From positions 186,001 to 250,000 of the forward strand of contig WYCW01000001.1 in assembly GCA_011392765.1 (NCBI GenBank): a stretch of DNA of 64,000 nt, in the 5' to 3' direction. Each line of letters starts with the position of its first letter. Positions within the stretch are counted from its first letter, which is position 1. Under the pieces are notes generated by a model, which ran no database searches, was not told the origin of the DNA, and saw only the letters and a program-made list of their open reading frames with translations. This document shows, piece by piece, positions 27,311 to 35,977 of the stretch. The DNA is from Candidatus Thiosymbion ectosymbiont of Catanema sp. Cochon2018 (lineage in GTDB: Bacteria; Pseudomonadota; Gammaproteobacteria; Chromatiales; Chromatiaceae). A program made the translations under genes and the position numbers.

Positions 27311-27526
27311 CTATTCAATCCGCTTTTCTCCACTTACGTAAAGATCGATATTCACGGAAAAATCTTCAGGAGCATCGATTTTGATGCATCTTAATCTTGA
27401 CATAAAACTGCCTTCCTGGGGAACATTCTTAGCTTCAACAAAGCTCTTTATGACACTGTAAAGCTCATCCAAATATCTATCTTTAATACTATCAATCTCT
27501 GCTTTGATAAGCTCCTTCGTAGTCAT
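27311..27526 (-). CDS. Small antitoxin-like protein
   Basis: 71 residues, MTTKELIKAEIDSIKDRYLD at the start. Length, charge and helix pattern fit VapB/DUF2281-type antitoxins. No toxin adjoins. Function inferred weakly from context; nothing more was recognised. The 190 bases upstream (27527-27715) hold a partial minus-strand frame (TKQEKHIIDGGYTESNEL) that lacks a start and was not identified. Confidence 0.5.
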   Translation of the reverse strand: MTTKELIKAEIDSIKDRYLDELYSVIKSFVEAKNVPQEGSFMSRLRCIKIDAPEDFSVNIDLYVSGEKRIE

Positions 27527-27715
27527 GGCAATGGTATATATCAGTGGCCGAAGAATGTGAGACTAATAGAGTTGTTCCGTTTGTTTAATTTGTTAATTTT
27601 TGTTTTAGGTTGTTGGCCAGACTAGCAATGGTCGATAGCCACTTTTGTCGTAGTTCGTTAGACTCAGTGTAACCACCATCTATTATGTGCTTTTCCTGCT
27701 TTGTTCTTACGCTAT

Positions 27716-27985
27716 CTAAAATTCCATCCATTCGGGCAATGGATCGCTCGTAGCCTTTGAATAAAGCGTCTCGGGCGCAACATCAATATCATCCTGCCAT
27801 GTAAGAGTGCCCAATTCGTCGTTTACCGAAAAGCCTTTGAAAAAATCAATATCCTTAAAACGGTCAAAAATTCCGCCTTTTAAGAGGTATTCAGAGAAAT
27901 CGACAACTCCTTTTTTTCCATTGTCGAAGGTAAGCGCAAGTCTGTAGTTACCTTCATAGATAGCTGAAACCACGTCATATGACAC
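27716..27985 (-). CDS. DUF2442 family protein
   Basis: 89 residues from a GTG: YDVVSAIYEGNYRLALTFDN, GVVDFSEYLLKGGIFDRFKD, TLTWQDDIDVAPETLY. This is the standard DUF2442 domain, normally encoded directly after a DUF4160 gene in a TA-like pair. A DUF4160 tail is present just upstream but broken, so the pair is half lost. Confidence 0.85.
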   Translation of the reverse strand: MSYDVVSAIYEGNYRLALTFDNGKKGVVDFSEYLLKGGIFDRFKDIDFFKGFSVNDELGTLTWQDDIDVAPETLYSKATSDPLPEWMEF

Positions 27986-28000
27986 TGTTTTCCCTCCATT

Positions 28001-28107
28001 TTAATCCAAGGAGGAAATTTTCTCAGGCGGTTTGTTGCCTTGCGCAAGTTCCCAGCCGCGCATAAGTTCCTGTTGATGTCGGGATGCCCATTCTTTTTTT
28101 AAAGCAC
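28001..28107 (-). pseudogene. DUF4160 C-terminal fragment
   Basis: Minus-strand reading KKEWASRHQQELMRGWELA followed by QGNKPPEKI and a stop at 28001 matches the end of DUF4160 proteins (EWxxxHQxELxxxWE). The front of the gene is missing; the haemoglobin gene begins immediately upstream. It is the lost partner of the DUF2442 gene. Confidence 0.65.
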
Positions 28108-28111
28108 CGTT

Positions 28112-28483
28112 CTATGCCTCAACTATATCCGCTTTTAAACCAGACACGAAAGCCACAATGTCATCACATTCTTGCCTAGGTATCTGCAACTCCTGCATTG
28201 CAGCTCCAGCGTGGCCCAAAAATGCCGCCCAATCACTTTCACTGATTTTCATACCCATATGTGATGTCTTCATATCTCTGCCTGTGTAGTACATTGGCCC
28301 ACCGGCACTAGAGCACAAATAGTCTATTAACAATTGCTTCTCTCTTTCTACTCCATCGTCTCCTCGATGTTGCCAGAAGCGACCCAATTGGTCATCTGCC
28401 TGCAAACGTGGTAATAAATTATTGACGAAATCCGTGATACCATCATAGCCGCCAAGCCGATCATAAAGTGATTTTCGGTTCAT
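28112..28483 (-). CDS. Group I truncated haemoglobin
   Basis: 123 residues. MNRKSLYDRLGGYDGITDFV is the trHb N-terminal signature, with Phe/Tyr in the B helix, FWQHRG before the E helix, SAGGPMYYTGRDMKTSHMG covering the proximal His region (S-H-x-G-M), and a C-terminal H helix. Such proteins bind O2 or NO and often detoxify NO. ATG 28483 with AGGAGA seven bases upstream fixes the start; a longer frame lies in repeat sequence. It is separated from atpA by about 220 bases of repeats. Confidence 0.92.
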   Translation of the reverse strand: MNRKSLYDRLGGYDGITDFVNNLLPRLQADDQLGRFWQHRGDDGVEREKQLLIDYLCSSAGGPMYYTGRDMKTSHMGMKISESDWAAFLGHAGAAMQELQIPRQECDDIVAFVSGLKADIVEA

Positions 28484-28702
28484 TATTATTCTCCTGTTTA
28501 TATCAATTTGCGTCCATTCGCGTTCATTTGCGGCAGTCCTCTCCTCCAGTCGGATGCCCAATACACATTTCGTTGGGTACACCACCGTCCAAAGATGCGG
28601 TTCACTACCTATCCGTCCCGTCCCTGGGGCAGGCAGGGGCTCACTCCACCATTGACGCGGTTCGGGCAGGCATCCCTGCCCGCCCTCACCACATCCTACG
28701 TG
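28484..28702. repeat. Repeat sequence between atpA and the accessory segment
   Basis: Begins with a gcgtccattcgcgttcattt unit (also at 23260 and 48053), then a GC-rich stretch with ggggcaggcaggggctc and gggcaggcatccctgcccgcc, which can pair. No gene. This is the left-hand junction of the insertion that splits the atp operon. Confidence 0.6.
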
Positions 28703-30244
28703 CTACCAGGTGTGAGTCGCCTTGAAGTCCTTGAGCGCCGCGTGCAGGGATTCGGCGATCTCTTCGTCGTAGTCGCCGGTTTTGTCGATCTTGTCGATGA
28801 GCTCCGACTGACTGGTTTTCATGTAGCTCTGCAGGGCCTGCTCGAAATCCACGACCTTGTTGACTTCCAGGTCGTCCAGATAGCCCTCGTTGGCGGCGAA
28901 CAGGGAGACCGCCATCTGGCCGATACTCAAGGGCGCGTACTGGACCTGTTTCATGAGCTCGGTTACCCGCTCGCCGCGCTGCAGCTGTTTGCGGGTGGCC
29001 TCGTCCAGATCGGATGCGAATTGGGAGAAGGCGGCAAGCTCACGATACTGGGCCAGTGCCAATCGGATACCACCACCGAGCTTCTTGATGATCTTGGTCT
29101 GGGCGGCACCACCGACACGAGAGACCGATAATCCGGCGTTGATGGCCGGGCGGATGCCGGCGTTGAACAGGTCGGTCTCCAGAAAGATCTGGCCGTCGGT
29201 GATGGAGATGACGTTGGTGGGCACGAAGGCGGACACGTCGCCGGCCTGGGTCTCAATGATGGGCAGGGCGGTCAGGGAGCCGGTCCGGTCTTTGACCTTG
29301 CCGTCGGTCAACTGCTCGACATAGTCCGTGTTGATCCGCGCGGCTCGCTCGAGCAGGCGCGAATGCAGGTAGAAGACATCACCCGGGTAGGCCTCACGAC
29401 CCGGCGGGCGGCGCAGCAGCAGGGAGACCTGTCGATAGGCCCAGGCCTGTTTGGTCAGGTCGTCGTAGATAATCAGGGCATCTTCACCCTTGTCGCGGAA
29501 GTACTCGCCCATGGTGCAGCCGGAGTAGGGAGCGATGTACTGCATGGCGGCGGAGTCCGAGGCCCCCGCGGATACGATGATGGTGTGATCCATGGCGCCG
29601 TGCTCTTCGAGCTTGCGCTGGATGCCGGCGACCGAGGAGTTTTTCTGGCCGACGGCGACATAGATGCACTTTATGCCGGTGCCTTTCTGGTTGATGATGG
29701 CATCGATCGCTACCGCGGTCTTGCCCGTTTGGCGGTCGCCGATAATCAGTTCGCGCTGGCCGCGGCCGATAGGCACCATGGCGTCGATGGCTTTTAAACC
29801 CGTCTGCACCGGCTGGTCCACCGATTTGCGGGTGATGACGCCGGGTGCGACCTTTTCGATCGGGGAGGTCGCTTCCGCATCGATCGGACCCTTGCCGTCG
29901 AGGGGGGTGCCCAGGGAGTCGACGACGCGGCCCAACAGGGATTCGCCGACGGGGACTTCCAGCACGCGCCCGGTGCAACGCACCCAGTCGCCTTCCGACA
30001 GGTGGGTGTACTCGCCGAGCACCACCGCACCGACGGAGTCGCGTTCCAGGTTCAGCGCCAGCCCGTAGGTGTTGCCGGGGAACTCCAGCATCTCATAATA
30101 CTGGACGTCGGAAAGACCGTGGATGCGGACGATGCCATCGGTCAGGCTGACGATAGTGCCTTCCGTGCGGGCCTCGGTCGTCAGCTCGAATTGCTCGATC
30201 TTTTGTTTGATCAGGTCACTGATTTCGGATGGATTCAGTTGCAT
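28703..30244 (-). CDS. atpA: ATP synthase F1 alpha subunit
   Basis: 513 residues, normal length. Walker [16 protein letters not shown], the alpha/beta signature [17 protein letters not shown] and the N-terminal crown [19 protein letters not shown] are present. It carries the non-catalytic nucleotide sites. The gene is intact, but its downstream partner atpG is 5.6 kb away. Confidence 0.98.
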   Translation of the reverse strand: MQLNPSEISDLIKQKIEQFELTTEARTEGTIVSLTDGIVRIHGLSDVQYYEMLEFPGNTYGLALNLERDSVGAVVLGEYTHLSEGDWVRCTGRVLEVPVGESLLGRVVDSLGTPLDGKGPIDAEATSPIEKVAPGVITRKSVDQPVQTGLKAIDAMVPIGRGQRELIIGDRQTGKTAVAIDAIINQKGTGIKCIYVAVGQKNSSVAGIQRKLEEHGAMDHTIIVSAGASDSAAMQYIAPYSGCTMGEYFRDKGEDALIIYDDLTKQAWAYRQVSLLLRRPPGREAYPGDVFYLHSRLLERAARINTDYVEQLTDGKVKDRTGSLTALPIIETQAGDVSAFVPTNVISITDGQIFLETDLFNAGIRPAINAGLSVSRVGGAAQTKIIKKLGGGIRLALAQYRELAAFSQFASDLDEATRKQLQRGERVTELMKQVQYAPLSIGQMAVSLFAANEGYLDDLEVNKVVDFEQALQSYMKTSQSELIDKIDKTGDYDEEIAESLHAALKDFKATHTW

Positions 30245-30256
30245 GGCGGTTTCCCG

Positions 30257-30796
30257 TTAGAATTGCAATTCGGTAGCCAACTTGCGCAGCTTAGCGCGCA
30301 CGGACCCGTCGATCACCAGGTCCCCGGCACGGATGCGGACGCCCCCGATCAGGGACGGGTCCGTCTCGACCGTCATCTCCACCTCGGTCCCCAGCCGTTT
30401 CTCGAGCACTGCGGCAAGGTCCTTTTGGGCATCATCCCCCAGCTCGAAGGCACTTGAGACCTGTACCTGACGGACACCCTGGTTTTGAGTCCGGAGCGCC
30501 TCGAAGAGGCGGGCGATCTCGGGAAGTGTGGACAGTCTGTTGTTCGCCGCCAGCAGCGAGACCAGATTGCCGACCTCCGACCCCGGTTCTTCGCCGGCGA
30601 TCTCCAGGATGGCATCGCGCAGCCGCTCGCGTGGCACATTCGGGTTGCCGATCTGCTCCGCCATCTCGGGGTCGGCGGCGATTGCCGACAGGGTAGCCAG
30701 GGCATCACCCCAGGCGTCCAATCGTTCGTTTTCGCGGGCCCGTGTGAAGACGGCTTCGGCGTAGGGTCGTGCAATTGTCGTGATGTCTCCGGCCAT
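30257..30796 (-). CDS. atpH: ATP synthase F1 delta subunit
   Basis: 179 residues. TTIARPYAEAVFTRARENER at the N-terminus and the C-terminal signature SLIGGVRIRAGDLVIDGSVR (OSCP family) are clear. Delta caps F1 and ties it to the peripheral stalk. It lies 12 bases before atpA. Confidence 0.97.
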   Translation of the reverse strand: MAGDITTIARPYAEAVFTRARENERLDAWGDALATLSAIAADPEMAEQIGNPNVPRERLRDAILEIAGEEPGSEVGNLVSLLAANNRLSTLPEIARLFEALRTQNQGVRQVQVSSAFELGDDAQKDLAAVLEKRLGTEVEMTVETDPSLIGGVRIRAGDLVIDGSVRAKLRKLATELQF

Positions 30797-30805
30797 CGGT
30801 GCGCC

Positions 30806-31276
30806 TTAGATCTGTTTTGCAAAAGAATCGACGATGGCGCCGTGGGCGGCCGGGTCGATTTCCTTCTCGAGAATCTTCTCCGCTGCCGCAACCGCCAAGG
30901 TTGCGACCTTTTCCCGCAGCTCTTCACGGGCCCGGTTGGCCTCCTGCTCGACCTCGGCCTGCGCTACGTGGACCAGCCGTGCGCCTTCCTCGCGGGCATC
31001 CTGCTTCGCCTCGTCGATGATCTCGGTGGCACGCTTCTGGGCCTGGCTTACGATATCGGCGGCCTTGGTCTTGGCTTCCTTCATAATGGTGGTGGCCCGT
31101 TGCGCCCCGAGCTCCTGTTCTTTATGGCCGCGCTCGGCTGCCGCCAACCCCTCGGCGATCTTAGTCTTGCGTTCCGCCAGCGCGTTGACGATGGGCGGCC
31201 ACACGAATTTCATGCAGAACCAGACGAACGCCGCAAATGCGATCATCTGGAGTATCAGCGTCAAATTGATATTCAT
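30806..31276 (-). CDS. atpF: ATP synthase F0 b subunit
   Basis: 156 residues. [20 protein letters not shown] is the single membrane anchor, followed by a long charged coiled coil ([20 protein letters not shown]). This is the standard length and layout of the peripheral-stalk dimer subunit. It lies 9 bases before atpH. Confidence 0.97.
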   Translation of the reverse strand: MNINLTLILQMIAFAAFVWFCMKFVWPPIVNALAERKTKIAEGLAAAERGHKEQELGAQRATTIMKEAKTKAADIVSQAQKRATEIIDEAKQDAREEGARLVHVAQAEVEQEANRAREELREKVATLAVAAAEKILEKEIDPAAHGAIVDSFAKQI

Positions 31277-31334
31277 GCCGTTGCCTCGAAAGGGACGAGA
31301 GCCTTGAAATTCAAGGCCGGGGGGCGGACCTTCG

Positions 31335-32487
<1,153 letters not shown>

Positions 32488-32940
32488 TCATCTCTCGCGT
32501 ATCTTGTGAGCGCCCCAACCGGGTGCGAGAACCGCAGGTAGCACTTGCACGGCGAAGTAGGCAATGAGCAAGGCGGGCAAGTTCAAACCTTTACTTGTCA
32601 TAAAAGCAACGGCGAACAGTCCCAATACCAAGGCCAACTTGATGAGCTCCGCGCCGTAGAACCGCACCAAGACCGCCTTCGGGTCCTGGGCTCGGTAGTG
32701 CCGAAAGACCCGGAAGGCGAAGATCGAGTTCGCCGCCAGGCACACAGCGGCCCCGATCAGGACCGACAACGCGACGGGTATGCCGAAGGGCAAGGCAGCG
32801 GTCGTCAGAATAAGCGTCAGGGCCAGCTGTAGGATCAGGATGCGTTTGACTTGCAGCGCATCCGGCTGTTGTCTCGATGCTTCCTTATTCCCAAGGGGAT
32901 AATCCCCTTTCGTCCGTGCAGTATATGTGCCGTCAATCAC
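32488..32940 (-). CDS. atpI: ATP synthase subunit I (AtpI/AtpZ group)
   Basis: 150 residues with four hydrophobic helices (LILQLALTLILTTAAL, VALSVLIGAAVCLAANSIF, GAELIKLALVLGLFAVAF, LIAYFAVQVL). Its place as first gene of the atp operon matches AtpI, which helps c-ring assembly. It starts with GTG at 32940 because no ATG is available. Upstream there is no parB, as would be usual, but a 13.8-kb accessory island. Confidence 0.88.
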   Translation of the reverse strand: MIDGTYTARTKGDYPLGNKEASRQQPDALQVKRILILQLALTLILTTAALPFGIPVALSVLIGAAVCLAANSIFAFRVFRHYRAQDPKAVLVRFYGAELIKLALVLGLFAVAFMTSKGLNLPALLIAYFAVQVLPAVLAPGWGAHKIRER

Positions 32941-33143
32941 ACCGTCAAACCCCGCTCAGCCATCTCATGATCCCCGGCGGTAGATGGCGCTTATGATGCA
33001 CTGCAACATCACCCGTTGCAACCGGAACTTTGAGAACTTTATGGATTCCGGACTGCCCACGATCAGGGACGGGCACTTCCGGACATTTTGGAGTGCGGCG
33101 GCAACCTCACCCTGGTAGTTACCGGAATCCACGGTGCCTGATG

Positions 33144-33347
33144 TATACTGCCACGCGGTACAATCCGAGCTTTTGAATTTCCCCCTCACCCCCGCCCTCT
33201 CCCGGAGAGGGTGTCGCAAAAACCCCTCTCCCGCCGGGAGAGGGGGGTTGGGGAGAGGGAATCAAAGGGTGAAGATCGGTGCCTTTTGCGACACCCTCCC
33301 GGAGGGAGAGGGGGTGAAATGCGCAGATTGTACCGTGTGGCAGTATA
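33144..33347. repeat. MITE-like element with 22-bp terminal inverted repeats
   Basis: The left end tatactgccacgcggtacaa (33144) and right end ttgtaccgtgtggcagtata (33328) are inverted copies. Inside are further nested hairpins: gggtgtcgcaaaa faces ttttgcgacaccc, and ccctctcccgccgggagaggg is itself a palindrome. No coding content. The surrounding gap 32941-33546 contains nothing else recognised. Confidence 0.75.
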
Positions 33348-33546
33348 ACCGCAGCGTCGAGTATGGCGCACTGACCTGCCGCCGCTTGCGGCCAGGGGAA
33401 AGCGCCGTCGCCGCGGCGCGGGGGGAACCTGAATCCCAGGTTCCCGGCGAACGCCGTTGGTATCTCCCGTCGCTGGGACTCGATTCGACCGCGCCGCTTT
33501 GCCGGCGCACTCCAAAGATCTGATCTTGTGATGCCCTTTGTCTTAG

Positions 33547-33681
33547 GGGGCGTTCTCAATTGAGCCAAATCATCATAAAAATCAAGCCCGTAGGCTGGGT
33601 TACGGCCAGGGACGGCCAAACCCGGCACAGGGTATTGCGGATCGGAAAAGCTGGGTTTCGTTCCTCGACCCAGCCTACAAC
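33547..33681. repeat. R2 element with extended flank, left copy
   Basis: Core 33591-33677 runs from taggctgggt to cccagcctac. A 44-base flank, ggcgttctcaattgagccaa onward, is also shared with the copy at 42758-42891, which lies in inverted orientation. The two copies bracket the central island. The right edge of this copy supplies the final codons of the truncated gene that follows. Confidence 0.85.
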
Positions 33682-33951
33682 TTAAGATGATTTATTAATT
33701 GAGGATGCCTGGTTTGGGACTGGCTCCGCCCATGGTCCGTCGAACAGCTCGTCATAGGTCGGACCAGGGTCGTCGACGGAGTGCACCAGGCGCAACAGCG
33801 GGGCGCCCTCGAAACGACGGAAGGGGTCGGGCTGATTAGCCCAATCCGTGAACCCCAGCGAACGTGAGTAACGGTCCATGTAATGCTTCGTCCGCTGGTG
33901 GTACCGGAGGACGACAGCGAGGTGGTCAGTGTTGGCCGGGGTATCGCTCAT
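33682..33951 (-). pseudogene. Truncated SagB/ThcOx-type dehydrogenase (N-terminal part)
   Basis: 89 residues. LAVVLRYHQRTKHYMDRYSR and FTDWANQPDPFRRFEGAPLL match the N-terminal region of SagB-type nitroreductase-fold oxidases (about 500 residues). The frame then runs into R2 sequence (NQASSINKSS, stop). More than 80 percent of the protein is missing, which marks this as a deletion or rearrangement breakpoint at the left edge of the island. Confidence 0.7.
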
Positions 33952-34022
33952 GGGCTCGGGGCCTTTCTCGCGCGGTTTGGTCTGCGGCACCGAGGGATCG
34001 GCGATACCCGTTCAGCGGAGGT

Positions 34023-34409
34023 CTACCAAAGCTGGCGGATGCCGTAGGCGGATAAGGCGCCGTCAGCGCTCAGCAACGGCAGGTCTTCCTCCAGCGCCTG
34101 GGCGACAAGCAGGCGGTCGAAGGGGTCGCGATGATGAAAGGGCAACTCGGCGACGCGCACCGCATGGGCCAGCGTGATCGGAAAGGGCGTAAGCGCATTA
34201 TTGCGGATGCGGTTGTCGATAAAGGTGCGCGGTGGCTCTGCCAGCTCCAGCTTGCCCAGGCCGTGCTTGACCGCGATCTCGAAGCCGACGACGGCGCTGA
34301 GCAGCAGCTCGTTGTCGGCATCCAAAAAGGTTTTGCGCGCGTTGGCCGAGAGCCGTGGATCGTCGGTAACCAGCCACAGCAGGCTGTGGGTATCGAGCAA
34401 CACCCTCAC
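34023..34409 (-). CDS. vapC: VapC-family PIN-domain toxin
   Basis: 128 residues from GTG 34409. MRVLLDTHSLLWLVTDDPRL (first Asp), LLSAVVGFEIAVKHGLGKL (Glu), HHRDPFDRLLVAQA (acidic pair) and LLSADGAL make a complete PIN RNase of the PHD-associated group. The GTG overlaps the antitoxin stop (GTGA). Both genes look functional. Confidence 0.9.
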   Translation of the reverse strand: MRVLLDTHSLLWLVTDDPRLSANARKTFLDADNELLLSAVVGFEIAVKHGLGKLELAEPPRTFIDNRIRNNALTPFPITLAHAVRVAELPFHHRDPFDRLLVAQALEEDLPLLSADGALSAYGIRQLW

Positions 34410-34636
34410 CCGAAGTGTTCCATCAGGTCATCGGGCAGGTCGTCGAAATCGGGGGCGATACGCACCATGCCCTTGGCCTCTCCGAGCCGGCGTCGGATCC
34501 TGGGCGGCGCAATCGGCACCAGCCGCACGATCGGCTTGTTGGCGCGGGCGATCACGATCTCCTCTCCAGCCTCGGCACGGGCAGCCAGGGACGAAAGCCG
34601 AGCCTTGGCTTCGTGGATGTTGACAGTGGCTTGCAT
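34406..34636 (-). CDS. Phd/YefM-family antitoxin
   Basis: 76 residues: MQATVNIHEAKARLSSLAAR and AGEEIVIARANKPIVRLVPI, the standard Phd fold with a C-terminal tail for toxin binding. AGGGAGCTCC precedes the ATG. It overlaps vapC by four bases and probably binds the operon promoter. Confidence 0.9.
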   Translation of the reverse strand: MQATVNIHEAKARLSSLAARAEAGEEIVIARANKPIVRLVPIAPPRIRRRLGEAKGMVRIAPDFDDLPDDLMEHFG

Positions 34637-34711
34637 GGAGCTCCCTCGCTTGCGGTTGTGACTTCGAGTTGGTCCAACCAATTAGTCCCACTGTAGTCGC
34701 TCAGCGCAGGA

Positions 34712-35005
34712 ATTGTCAATGCAATTTATGGTATCGAATTCGAATGGGACGAGCGCAAACACCAGATCAACCGGCGTAAGCATCATATCGACTTCGCCGA
34801 TGCCGTTGAGGTCTTCTACGATGATTTGGCCTGCACGATGGTCGATCCTGACCACCATACCGAGCAACGTTTCGTCCTGACCGGAATCGATGCCTTCCGG
34901 CGCGTCTTGGTCGTCGTCTATACCCAACCCGACGAGCAAACCATCCGCATCATTTCGGCGCGGTCAGCTACGACCGCCGAACGTCGATACTACGAACAAG
35001 GCTGA
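34712..35005 (+). CDS. brnT: BrnT-family toxin with no standard start codon
   Basis: Reading IYGIEFEWDERKHQINRRKH, then DFADAVEVFYDDLACTMVDP, QRFVLTGIDAFRRVLVVVYT and closing RIISARSATTAERRYYE: a full BrnT RNase fold and active-site residues. No ATG, GTG or TTG exists in frame after the TAG at 34694; the only rare candidate is ATT (34712 or 34724). ATG codons at 34719 and 34728 are in another frame. Either an ATT start is used or a small indel has broken the front. The BrnA gene follows after 3 bases. Confidence 0.7.
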   Translation: MVNAIYGIEFEWDERKHQINRRKHHIDFADAVEVFYDDLACTMVDPDHHTEQRFVLTGIDAFRRVLVVVYTQPDEQTIRIISARSATTAERRYYEQG

Positions 35006-35008
35006 GCT

Positions 35009-35257
35009 ATGCGCGACGAGTACGATTTTTCCGAGAGCAAACGCGGTGCAATCATCAAGACGGCAAAGGAGCGTATTACCATCCGCCTCGATCCGGACAT
35101 CATCGAGTGGTTCCGGAATCGCGTGCAAGGCGGTGGGAACTATCAGACACTCATCAACGCCGCCCTGCGTGAGCACATTGAACGCCGGAACGGGGCGGAT
35201 CCGGAGGCCACGTTACGTCGTGTGCTTCGAGAAGAGTCGATGAGCGCCAACCCCTAG
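35009..35257 (+). CDS. brnA: BrnA-family antitoxin
   Basis: 82 residues. ERITIRLDPDIIEWFRNRVQ, then NYQTLINAALREHIE is the BrnA ribbon-helix-helix core. It follows brnT immediately, in the normal toxin-first order. BrnA binds BrnT and represses the operon. The sequence appears intact. Confidence 0.88.
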   Translation: MRDEYDFSESKRGAIIKTAKERITIRLDPDIIEWFRNRVQGGGNYQTLINAALREHIERRNGADPEATLRRVLREESMSANP

Positions 35258-35281
35258 CGATGAGCGTCTTACGGACGCCAT

Positions 35282-35430
35282 TTGCTCCAGGAAGAGATTA
35301 CCCTGCGTTACGACGTACTGGACCTGCATGAGGTTTACGCGACTCTCAGCTACTTTCTCGGCCATCGGCAGGAGATGCAAGAATATCTGGACCGTGCGCG
35401 ACAGACGTCACTCGTGGCACGTCACAACCA
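35282..35430 (+). pseudogene. DUF433-like fragment
   Basis: About 45 residues, ITLRYDVLDLHEVYATLSYF then HRQEMQEYLDRARQ, resembling the C-terminal helix pair of DUF433 antitoxin-like proteins (LTLAEVYAALAYY). No proper start is seen, and the segment runs into the 430-bp direct repeat. Confidence 0.45.
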
Positions 35431-35866
35431 GGCAAGAGGTCGAAGTCTTAGCTTCGGAAGTGTCGGTCGATCCGTCGCGATCACCGGAATCGACGTCGGG
35501 GAATCCTAACGCTACCGTGGTGCAGCACCGAGTCAAATGCTATCGTGACAGTCTTCCACCAGCAGACCATGGGGAAAGATGATGGCTCAACTAATCGTCA
35601 GGGAACTGGAAGAAGTCGTCGAACTAAGGCTCAAGCACCGCGCCGCGCGTCATGGAAGAAGCATGGAGGAGGAAGTCCGGGAGATCCTCTGCGATGCGAT
35701 TCGCGACGAGCAAGGCCCCCAAACCGGGCTCGGTTCACGCATTGCTGCTCATTTCGAAGGCAAGGGCCTCGATATGGGTCTGCCCGAGCTACGGGGTATT
35801 GAGGCACGCTCTGCGAGCTTCGGGGAATGATCGTTCTCGACACCAACGTGCTATCGGCCTTGATGC
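35428..35866 (+). repeat. 430-bp direct repeat, left copy
   Basis: Nearly identical to 44224-44660 in the same orientation. It starts in caagaggtcgaagtcttagc, includes cggtcgatccgtcgcgatca and a FitA-like antitoxin gene, and ends in the first codons of a PIN toxin. The two copies are 8.8 kb apart and bracket the SEFIR/TIR/WD40 genes, so homologous recombination between them would delete that module. Confidence 0.85.
35579..35830 (+). CDS. FitA-like RHH antitoxin
   Basis: 83 residues. MMAQLIVRELEEVVELRLKH then AARHGRSMEEEVREILCDAI is the FitA/VapB ribbon-helix-helix signature. The C-terminal tail ends just past an ATGA overlap with the PIN toxin start. The toxin is truncated, so the antitoxin is unpaired. 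A frameshifted copy exists at 44377-44628. Confidence 0.85.
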   Translation: MMAQLIVRELEEVVELRLKHRAARHGRSMEEEVREILCDAIRDEQGPQTGLGSRIAAHFEGKGLDMGLPELRGIEARSASFGE

Positions 35867-35892
35867 AATCTCAACCGGACATCAGCTTGTAA
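35827..35892 (+). pseudogene. Truncated FitB/VapC PIN toxin
   Basis: Only 21 residues, MIVLDTNVLSALMQSQPDIS and one more before the stop. The first catalytic Asp is present and the rest is absent. The break coincides with the left edge of the SEFIR-TIR gene, so that module appears to have landed inside this toxin. Confidence 0.8.
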
Positions 35893-35977
35893 ATCCCTGG
35901 GAGGATCGCAGCTCGCAGACAGGGCCTTGATTTTCCGGATGGGGAAATGCGAGATGTTCGAAGAGGGTGATCGACTC

